A stretch of DNA of 5,954 bases from assembly GCA_903930035.1 (NCBI GenBank), contig CAIYXG010000223.1, positions 1-5,954 on the forward strand. The letters run 5' to 3'. Below the pieces are notes generated by a model. It searched no databases, was not told the DNA's origin, and saw nothing but the letters and a program-made list of their open reading frames with translations. The position numbers and the translations under genes are program-made. Positions 1 through 5,274 of this stretch are shown in pieces. Origin of the DNA: an uncultured Actinomycetes bacterium. Its GTDB lineage: Bacteria > Actinomycetota > Acidimicrobiia > Acidimicrobiales > Microtrichaceae. Every line of letters begins with the position of its first letter. The stretch's first letter is position 1.

Positions 1-1449
1 CATCGGCTCGATGAGGACCTTGAGCTCCTCGTGCGTGTAGCCGAACGTCTGCTGCTCCCGCACCACGTCGCGGTGCGACTCCGTGGTGTGGGCCACCTCG
101 GGGAGGTCGCGCAGGCGCTTGACGCCCCGCGCCAGCCACTCGCCGTAGGGGCGGGCGGCGGCCAGCTCCGCCTTGATCTCGGTGTCCTCGATGATCCGGC
201 CCTGGCTGGTGTCGATGAGGAACATGCGGCCCGGGCGCAGCCGGCCCTTCTGCACGACCCGCTCGGGGTCGATCGGCAGGGTGCCGACCTCCGAGGCCAT
301 GACCACCAGGCCGTCGTCGCAGACCCAGTAGCGCGACGGGCGCAGGCCGTTGCGGTCCAGTACTGCACCCACGACCGTGCCGTCGGTGAAGGTGACCGAG
401 GCCGGGCCGTCCCACGGCTCCATGAGGCACGAGTGGTAGCGGTAGAAGTCCTTGACCGCCGGGTCCATCTCGGCGTGGTTCTCCCACGCCTCCGGGATCA
501 TCATGAGCATGGCGTGCGGCAGCGAGTACCCGCCCAGGTGCAGGAGCTCGAGCACCTCGTCGAGGCGGGCGGTGTCGGAGGCGCCGGGCGTGCAGACCGG
601 GAAGATCCGCTCCAGCCGCTCCCCGCCGGGGAACAGGCCCGACGCCAGCAGCGACTCCCGGGCCCGCATCCAGTTCTGGTTGCCCTGGACCGTGTTGATC
701 TCGCCGTTGTGGGCCAGGTAGCGGTACGGGTGGGCGAGCGGCCACGACGGGAACGTGTTGGTCGAGAACCGCGAGTGGACGATGCCGATGGCCGAGGTGA
801 GCCGCTCGTCCGACAGGTCGGGGAAGAAGTTGCCCAGCTGGGGCGTGGTCAGCATGCCCTTGTAGACGAGCGTCCGCGACGAGAGCGACGGGAAGTAGAC
901 CGACGGCTCGCCCTCCGGGGTCACGACCTCGTGCTCGACCCGCTTGCGGGCCACGTAGGCGCGACGGTCGAGCTCGATCCCGGCCGAGCGGCCGTCGGCC
1001 ACGAACAGCTGTCGGAACGACGGCATGGTGGACCGGGCGGACTCGCCGATCTCCGAGTCGTCGAAGGGCACGTCGCGCCAGCCCAGGACCTCCAGGCCCT
1101 CCTCGGCGCAGATCTTCTCGACCGCCGCAGCCGCTGCGTCGGCGGCCGCGTCGCCCGCCGGCAGGAAGGCCGTCCCCGCGGCGTAGGCGCCCGCAGCAGG
1201 CAGCTCGAAGCCCACGACGGCACGGAAGAACTCGTCGGGCACCTGGAGGAGCAGCCCGGCGCCGTCACCGGTGTTGACCTCGGCGCCGGTGGCGCCACGG
1301 TGGTCCAGGTTGCACAACGAGGTCAGGGCCTGCTGCACGAGCGAGTGGCTCCGGCGGCCGTGGAGGTCCACGACGAAGGAGACGCCGCAGGCGTCGTGCT
1401 CGTTCTCGGGCCGGTACAGCCCGGTCGGGGGCGGCAAGTGCTGTGGCAT
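1..1449 (-). CDS. gltB: Glutamate synthase large subunit, N-terminal third (partial, runs off left edge)
   Basis: This encodes the large (alpha) chain of glutamate synthase, which turns glutamine plus 2-oxoglutarate into two glutamates in the cytoplasm. The visible 483 codons carry the class II glutamine amidotransferase domain that releases ammonia from glutamine. The N-terminal nucleophile is Cys21 (codon 1387-1389) in the context EHDACGV. It follows a 20-residue propeptide that this family removes. Other family blocks are NLDHRGATGAE (residues 47-57), HSRFSTNTFPSWPLAHPYR (225-243), HNGEINT (247-253), the GASDTARLDE stretch (289-298) and DRNGLRPSRYW (365-375). The family is usually about 1,500 residues, so the FMN and Fe-S synthase part and probably gltD lie to the left, outside the window. 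The ATG at 1447-1449 is chosen because a purine-rich ribosome binding site precedes it and the propeptide length is normal. No frameshift or missing active-site residue is seen. The family call is very secure. Confidence 0.97.
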   Translation of the reverse strand, partial: MPQHLPPPTGLYRPENEHDACGVSFVVDLHGRRSHSLVQQALTSLCNLDHRGATGAEVNTGDGAGLLLQVPDEFFRAVVGFELPAAGAYAAGTAFLPAGDAAADAAAAAVEKICAEEGLEVLGWRDVPFDDSEIGESARSTMPSFRQLFVADGRSAGIELDRRAYVARKRVEHEVVTPEGEPSVYFPSLSSRTLVYKGMLTTPQLGNFFPDLSDERLTSAIGIVHSRFSTNTFPSWPLAHPYRYLAHNGEINTVQGNQNWMRARESLLASGLFPGGERLERIFPVCTPGASDTARLDEVLELLHLGGYSLPHAMLMMIPEAWENHAEMDPAVKDFYRYHSCLMEPWDGPASVTFTDGTVVGAVLDRNGLRPSRYWVCDDGLVVMASEVGTLPIDPERVVQKGRLRPGRMFLIDTSQGRIIEDTEIKAELAAARPYGEWLARGVKRLRDLPEVAHTTESHRDVVREQQTFGYTHEELKVLIEPM

Positions 1450-1455
1450 GGTCGT

Positions 1456-1459
1456 TCCT
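1456..1459 (-). promoter_or_regulatory. Ribosome binding site of gltB
   Basis: AGGA on the minus strand lies six bases before the gltB ATG. It is the only clear Shine-Dalgarno sequence at a gene start in this window. It supports the ATG at 1449 and indicates that gltB has a leadered mRNA, unlike its divergent neighbour. Confidence 0.7.
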
Positions 1460-1517
1460 GTTGACGCGCGACGGCGCTCGGTGTGCAGGGACGACGCTGG
1501 CCCTGGGGGGTCAGATG

Positions 1518-1546
1518 AATCTACCCGGCCGCCTGCCGCCGCCCAA
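1518..1546 (-). promoter_or_regulatory. Probable sigma-70-type promoter of gltB
   Basis: On the minus strand, TTGGGC (1541-1546) and TAGATT (1518-1523) are separated by exactly 17 bases. This matches the spacing of a vegetative promoter, with a good TANNNT -10 and a TTG-type -35. It predicts transcription starting near 1511 and a leader of about 60 bases before the ATG. The surroundings are very GC-rich, so an A/T-containing hexamer here stands out. I saw no repeat that I would call a nitrogen-regulator box. The sequence match is seen directly; promoter function is inferred. Confidence 0.55.
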
Positions 1547-1568
1547 AGGCGATCGGCGCCCGTCTGGG

Positions 1569-1574
1569 TAGCCT
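1569..1574 (+). promoter_or_regulatory. -10 box for leaderless transcription of the M18 aminopeptidase gene
   Basis: TAGCCT ends seven bases before the GTG start at 1582. That spacing would put the transcription start on the first base of the start codon. There is no Shine-Dalgarno sequence in the intervening GCCCTCC. No -35 element is recognisable 16-18 bases upstream, which is common for such actinobacterial promoters. This box also supports GTG 1582 as the true start. Confidence 0.55.
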
Positions 1575-1581
1575 GCCCTCC

Positions 1582-2859
1582 GTGGTCCACGCACTCTTGA
1601 CGCATCTCGACGCATCTCCGACCCCGTTCCACGCGGTCGACGTCCTCGCCCGCCGGCTGGCGGCCGCCGGGTTCACGCCGCTCTCCCCCACCGGGACCTG
1701 GGACGAGGCGCCGGCGCGGTCCTCGGCGTACGTGGTCCGCGACGGGGCGCTCGTCGCCTGGGTCGGCGGCACGGGCCCGCGGCCCGGCCGGGGCCGGCTG
1801 GTCGGCGCGCACACGGACTCGCCCTGCCTGCGGGTCCGTCCGCAGCCCGACACGGGCGTGCTCGGCTACCGGCAGGTGGGCGTCGAGGTCTACGGCTCGC
1901 CGATCCTGGCGTCGTGGGCCGACCGGGACCTGGGCCTGGCCGGGCGCGTGGTCGTGCGGCACGGCGCGGCCACCGAGGTCCGGCTGTTCCGCACGGCGCA
2001 CGCCGTGCTGCGGGTCCCGCTGCTCGCGATCCACCTCGACCGCGACGCCAACGAGGGCCTGCGGCTGGACCGCCAGCAGCACCTCCAGCCGGTGTGGGCG
2101 CTGGGCGACCCCGCCCCCGGCGACGTCGCCGCGTGGCTCGGCGAGCAGGTCGGCGCGGCCCCGGAGGACGTGTGCGCGTGGGACGTCTCGGCGTTCGACC
2201 TGCAGCCGGCGGCGCTCGTCGGCCGGGACCAGGAGCTGCTGGCCTCGGCCCGCCTCGACAACCAGGTGTCGTGCTTCGCCGCCGTGGAGGCGCTGCTGGC
2301 CCGCCATGCCGCGGGTTCCGGCGACCTGGCGGTCGTGGCGCTCTTCGACCACGAGGAGGTGGGCTCCACGACGGCCACCGGCGCCGACGGCGCCTGGCTG
2401 GCCCAGGTGCTCGAGCGCCGGGCGCTCGCGGCGGGCGACGACCGCCGGACGTGGCTCGAGGACCTGGCCGGGTCCCAGCTGCTCTCCGCCGACATGGCCC
2501 ACGCCGTCCACCCCAACTACCCGGAGCGCCACGAGCCCGGCCACCGGGTGCGTCCTGGCGCCGGGCCGGCGGTCAAGCACAACGAGAACGCCCGCTACGC
2601 CACGACCGCCACGAGCGCGGCGGCGTTCGTCGCGGCCTGCGGCACGGCCGACGTGCCCGTCCAGCACTACTCCCACCACGGCGCGCTGCCGTGCGGGTCG
2701 ACCATCGGGCCGCTGGCGGCGGCCGGCCTGGCGCTCGACACGGTCGACGTCGGGGCGCCGATGCTGTCCATGCACTCGGCCCGCGAGGTCATGGCCGTGG
2801 CGGACGTCGCCCCCACGGTCGCGGCGTTCACTGCGTGGTGGGGCGCCCCGACGGCGTAG
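1582..2859 (+). CDS. apeB: M18 family aspartyl aminopeptidase
   Basis: This is a 425-residue cytoplasmic metallo-aminopeptidase of the M18 family (aspartyl aminopeptidase/DNPEP type). The family removes N-terminal acidic residues from peptides and usually forms a large dodecameric shell with two metals per active site. The expected metal and catalytic residues are all visible: His77 in GAHTDSP, Asp226 in ARLDNQ, Glu258-Glu259 in FDHEEVGS, Asp304 in SADMAH and His398 in LSMHSARE. Further family blocks are DASPTPFHAV (10-19), the HPNYPERHEP stretch (310-319), VKHNENARYAT (331-341) and HHGALPCGSTIGP (365-377). The length is normal, and there is no signal peptide or membrane segment. The GTG start is chosen from the -10 box seven bases upstream and the normal spacing to DASPTPFHAV. 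A 10-bp tandem duplication lies in codons 6-13. The gene is divergent from gltB and first in a four-gene plus-strand run. The exact peptide preference cannot be read from sequence. Confidence 0.95.
   Translation: MVHALLTHLDASPTPFHAVDVLARRLAAAGFTPLSPTGTWDEAPARSSAYVVRDGALVAWVGGTGPRPGRGRLVGAHTDSPCLRVRPQPDTGVLGYRQVGVEVYGSPILASWADRDLGLAGRVVVRHGAATEVRLFRTAHAVLRVPLLAIHLDRDANEGLRLDRQQHLQPVWALGDPAPGDVAAWLGEQVGAAPEDVCAWDVSAFDLQPAALVGRDQELLASARLDNQVSCFAAVEALLARHAAGSGDLAVVALFDHEEVGSTTATGADGAWLAQVLERRALAAGDDRRTWLEDLAGSQLLSADMAHAVHPNYPERHEPGHRVRPGAGPAVKHNENARYATTATSAAAFVAACGTADVPVQHYSHHGALPCGSTIGPLAAAGLALDTVDVGAPMLSMHSAREVMAVADVAPTVAAFTAWWGAPTA
1599..1618 (+). repeat. Perfect 10-bp tandem duplication in the apeB 5' coding region
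   Basis: GACGCATCTC occurs twice back to back (1599-1608 and 1609-1618). The unit is not a multiple of three, so gain or loss of one copy would change the reading frame 18 bases into the gene. The frame as sequenced leads into the conserved DASPTPFHAV block, so the two-copy state is the productive one from GTG 1582. Confidence 0.85.
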
Positions 2860-2862
2860 GTT
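2857..2862 (+). promoter_or_regulatory. -10 box for leaderless transcription of the LLM oxidoreductase gene
   Basis: TAGGTT ends six bases before the ATG at 2869. Its first three bases are the TAG stop codon of the aminopeptidase gene. The spacing would start transcription at or next to the A of the ATG. The intervening GCGGCC has no Shine-Dalgarno sequence. No clear -35 is seen. The hexamer is seen directly; promoter activity is inferred from the well-known TANNNT rule for leaderless actinobacterial genes. Confidence 0.5.
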
Positions 2863-2868
2863 GCGGCC

Positions 2869-3783
2869 ATGAGCAGCACCATGCGGATCGGCATCAACGG
2901 GGCGGGCAGCCTCAACTCCCTCGAGGACGTCGTGGAGGGGGCGAGGAAGGCGGAGGCCGACGGGTTCCACTCGTTCTGGATCGCCCAGATCTTCGGCGTC
3001 GACGCGCTCACGGCGCTCGCCGTGGCCGGCCGCGAGGTGCCTCGCATCGAGCTCGGGACGGCGGTCGTACCGACCTTCCCCCGCCACCCGATGATGCTGG
3101 CCGGGCAGGCACTCACCACCCAGGCCGCCACCGGCGACCGCCTGGTGCTCGGCATCGGGCTCTCCCACCAGATCGTGGTCGAGGCCATGTGGGGCTACTC
3201 GTGGGACAAGCCCGTCCGGCACATGCGCGAGTACCTCGACGCACTCCTGCCGATGCTCCGCGGCGAGCAGGTCGCGTTCACGGGCGAGGACGTCTACGCC
3301 CACGGGGGCGTGGAGGTCCACGGCGCCGCGGCGCCCGAGGTCCTGGTCGCCGCCCTCGGCGCCCAGATGCTCAAGGTCGCGGGCGAGCGGGGGTGCGGCA
3401 CGATCACCTGGTGCACCGGCACCCGGACGCTGGCCGACCACGTCGTCCCCCGCCTGACGGCGGCGGCCGAGGCCGCCGGGCACGGGCGCCCCCGGGTGGT
3501 CGCCGACCTGCCCGTCGTCGTGACGGCCGACCCCGACGGCACCCGGGACGCCGCCAACGAGCTGCTCGTGGTCTACGGGGGCCTGCCGTCCTACCGGGCG
3601 ATGCTCGACCTCGAGGGCGTCGCAGGTCCGGCCGACGTGGGCATCTACGGCGACGAGGCGCACGTGGCCGCCGAGCTGGGCCGGCTCGCCGACGCCGGCG
3701 TGACCGACTTCGGTGCGGTGATCGCCGCGACGAACGCCGAGGACCACCAGCGCACCTGGGACCTCCTGAAGTCCCTCCTCTGA
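2869..3783 (+). CDS. LLM class (luciferase-like) oxidoreductase, probably F420-dependent
   Basis: This 304-residue soluble protein belongs to the bacterial luciferase-like superfamily, a TIM barrel that binds FMN or coenzyme F420. Family marks are the opening MRIGINGAG strand (residues 5-13), the helix with EGARKAEADGFHSFW (23-37), the strand-loop ELGTAVVPTFPRHP (61-74), the TTQAATGDRLVLGIGLSH segment (83-100), the helix HMREYLDALLPMLRGE (118-133) and PEVLVAALGAQMLKVAGERGCG (156-177). The length and layout resemble the single-domain F420-dependent subgroup found in mycobacteria and relatives. I recall a model of the MSMEG_4879 type but cannot confirm it here. The substrate is unknown. The start at 2869 is preferred for its leaderless -10 box. 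Met5 (2881) also fits, because the family often begins at MRIGI. The gene follows apeB by 9 bp. F420 rather than FMN use is inference. Confidence 0.88.
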   Translation: MSSTMRIGINGAGSLNSLEDVVEGARKAEADGFHSFWIAQIFGVDALTALAVAGREVPRIELGTAVVPTFPRHPMMLAGQALTTQAATGDRLVLGIGLSHQIVVEAMWGYSWDKPVRHMREYLDALLPMLRGEQVAFTGEDVYAHGGVEVHGAAAPEVLVAALGAQMLKVAGERGCGTITWCTGTRTLADHVVPRLTAAAEAAGHGRPRVVADLPVVVTADPDGTRDAANELLVVYGGLPSYRAMLDLEGVAGPADVGIYGDEAHVAAELGRLADAGVTDFGAVIAATNAEDHQRTWDLLKSLL

Positions 3784-3836
3784 GCGGTCCGACTGCGGTA
3801 CCTCCCTCGTTACACCCCCCATCCCCTCCTTCCCCC
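3784..3836 (+). other. Pyrimidine-rich, G-poor spacer before the hydrolase gene
   Basis: This 53-bp gap is the longest within the plus-strand gene run. From 3810 to the ATG at 3837 the sense strand contains no G and has C runs at 3815-3820, 3823-3826 and 3832-3836. There is no Shine-Dalgarno sequence, no inverted repeat that could be a terminator, and no TANNNT box at leaderless spacing. The hydrolase is therefore probably translated from a weakly structured leader on a longer transcript. Confidence 0.6.
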
Positions 3837-4712
3837 ATGACCGGTCCCTCCCCCACCGACCTCCACTTTGCGTGCCCCGGCGTGACGCTCGCCGCGTCGG
3901 CGTTCGGCGACCCGACGCACCCGCCCGTCGTGCTGGTGCACGGGGGCGGCCAGACGCGGCACAGCTGGGCTGGGACGGCCCGCGCGCTCGCCGACCGGGG
4001 CTGGTACGCGGTGGCCTACGACCAGCGCGGCCACGGGGGGTCCGGCCGGCCGGCCGACAAGGACTACCGGGCCGTGAGGTTCGCCGAGGACCTGGTGGAG
4101 GTCGCCACCCAGGTCCGCCTCCTGACCGGCTCGGCACCCGTCGTGGTCGGCGCCTCGCTGGGCGGCCTGGCCGGCCTGCTCGCCGAGGGAGAGCTCGACC
4201 CCGGCTGCACCGCCGGCCTGGTCCTCGTCGACATCACCCCCCGCATGGAGCGCTCCGGCGTGGACCGCATCGTCGGCTTCATGGTCGACCGGCTCGAGGA
4301 GGGCTTCGGGTCGCTCGACGAGGCCGCCGACGCCGTGGCGGCCTACCAGCCCCACCGGCCCCGTCCGAAGGACCACTCGGGCCTGCAGAAGAACCTGCGG
4401 CTCGACGAGGACGGCCGGTGGCGCTGGCACTGGGACCCGGACCTGTTCGTCGGACCCAGCCCCTTGGGGACCGGGAGCGTCCAGCAGCGCTACGACGACG
4501 CCACCGCCGCCCTGACGGTCCCCACCCTGCTCGTGCGCGGGCGGATGTCCGACCTGGTGAGCCCCGAGATGGTGGCGCACTTCCTGTCGCTGCGCCCGGA
4601 CGCCGGCTACGTCGACGTGTCGGGCGCCGGCCACATGGTCGCGGGCGACCGCAACGACGCCTTCACCGAGGCCGTCACCTCGTTCCTCGACGGGCTCGCC
4701 GCCCGCGGCTGA
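3837..4712 (+). CDS. Alpha/beta fold hydrolase
   Basis: This is a 291-residue soluble protein of the alpha/beta hydrolase superfamily with a complete catalytic triad. The nucleophile is Ser107 in the elbow GASLGG (105-110), the acid is probably Asp239 in VRGRMSDLVSPE, and the histidine is His266 in GAGHMVAGD. The oxyanion-hole HGGG follows strand beta-3 (VVLVHGGG, 31-38), and YDQRGHGGSGRP (61-72) is the usual beta-4 loop. Residues from about 135 to 215 form a cap region containing the WRWHWDPDLF stretch (195-204). The family includes esterases, epoxide hydrolases, C-C bond hydrolases and haloperoxidase-like enzymes. A Ser rather than Asp nucleophile argues against epoxide hydrolase and dehalogenase, but the substrate cannot be named. 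The ATG at 3837 is chosen because upstream in-frame sequence is Pro/Ser-rich and lies in the non-coding spacer. The stop is 4 bp from the next gene, so the two are probably cotranscribed. Confidence 0.92.
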   Translation: MTGPSPTDLHFACPGVTLAASAFGDPTHPPVVLVHGGGQTRHSWAGTARALADRGWYAVAYDQRGHGGSGRPADKDYRAVRFAEDLVEVATQVRLLTGSAPVVVGASLGGLAGLLAEGELDPGCTAGLVLVDITPRMERSGVDRIVGFMVDRLEEGFGSLDEAADAVAAYQPHRPRPKDHSGLQKNLRLDEDGRWRWHWDPDLFVGPSPLGTGSVQQRYDDATAALTVPTLLVRGRMSDLVSPEMVAHFLSLRPDAGYVDVSGAGHMVAGDRNDAFTEAVTSFLDGLAARG

Positions 4713-4716
4713 CCCC

Positions 4717-5274
4717 GTGGACCGCACCACGGCGCTCCGCCTGCTCGGTCTCGGCGACGACGCCGGCCCCGACGAGCTGCGCACCGCCTACCGCCGGCTG
4801 TTGGCGACCGTCCACCCGGACGTCTCCGACGCCGCCGACGCCACGGCCCGGACCGTGGCGCTGACCGAGGCGTACGCCCTCCTGCGCCACGGGCCGCCCG
4901 CCGCCACCGCCCCACCGGCGCCGACGGCACCGCGGCCGGCGGCCGCCCGCGTGGAGGTGGTCCACCTCGACGACGACACCGTCGCCGTGCACGCGCCCGC
5001 CGACACCACCCTGCTGCTGCTCGTCGAGGCGGCCCACGAGCTGGGCGACGTCGTCTACCTGGACCCGGGCGCCGGGCTCCTCGAGGTGCTGGTCGAGTTC
5101 GTCGAGGCGCCGACGTGCTCGTTGCTGCTGACCCTGCAGGGCCGGGGCGACGGCACCACCGAGGTCTGGTGCACGGTCGAGGCCCTGACCGGCGAGGAGG
5201 CGCCGCCGGTGGAGGCCGTGGCCCACCTGGTGGCCCGCACGCTCAGCGCCGTCGCAGCCCCTTCAGACGGGTAG
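4717..5274 (+). CDS. J-domain (DnaJ-like) protein with unassigned C-terminal domain
   Basis: This 185-residue protein begins with a compact J domain. Helix I is ALRLLGLG (6-13), helix II is DELRTAYRRLLATV (19-32), the invariant HPD is at 33-35, and helix III is TARTVALTEAYALLR (43-57). J domains stimulate the ATPase of Hsp70 (DnaK). A Pro/Ala-rich linker (about 59-77) leads to a domain of about 105 residues. That domain alternates predicted strands (VEVVHLDDDTVAVHA, LLEVLVEFV, CSLLLTLQG, TEVWCTVEAL) with helices, and ends in a helix (PPVEAVAHLVARTL). I do not recognise this domain. There are no Gly/Phe or zinc-finger regions, so it is not a canonical DnaJ. The GTG start lies 4 bp after the hydrolase stop, with no Shine-Dalgarno sequence, which suggests translational coupling. 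Its 3' end overlaps the convergent aldehyde dehydrogenase gene. The J domain call is secure; a specialised co-chaperone role is inferred. Confidence 0.85.
   Translation: MDRTTALRLLGLGDDAGPDELRTAYRRLLATVHPDVSDAADATARTVALTEAYALLRHGPPAATAPPAPTAPRPAAARVEVVHLDDDTVAVHAPADTTLLLLVEAAHELGDVVYLDPGAGLLEVLVEFVEAPTCSLLLTLQGRGDGTTEVWCTVEALTGEEAPPVEAVAHLVARTLSAVAAPSDG

Noticed and set aside
31..1464. Long plus-strand open frame of 477 codons opposite gltB
   Set aside because: It is antisense to a gene with an intact active site. Its product is a low-complexity Arg/Val/Gly/His mix with no recognisable motif, as expected from the mirror of GC-rich codons.
2881..2883. Alternative start of the LLM oxidoreductase at Met5
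   Set aside because: It is possible, because the family often begins MRIGI. However, it has no ribosome binding site and the -10 box is correctly spaced only for the ATG at 2869.
1914..3836. Upstream extension of the hydrolase frame, which stays open for about 640 codons before the chosen ATG
   Set aside because: It runs out of frame through two well-supported genes and reads as Arg/Gly/Pro-rich noise. Hydrolase homology begins only after 3837, so this is not a fusion protein.
3784..3836. Possible rho-independent terminator between the LLM and hydrolase genes
   Set aside because: There is no inverted repeat and no T run on the plus strand. The stretch is simply C-rich.
3810..4784. Minus-strand open frame of 324 codons opposite the hydrolase
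   Set aside because: It is a shadow of the hydrolase gene with biased composition and no family motif. Long stop-free antisense frames are normal at this GC content.
4675..5226. Minus-strand open frame opposite the J-domain gene
   Set aside because: It has Gly/Arg/Gln-rich composition and no motif, while the plus strand has a J domain with HPD and tight coupling to the upstream gene.
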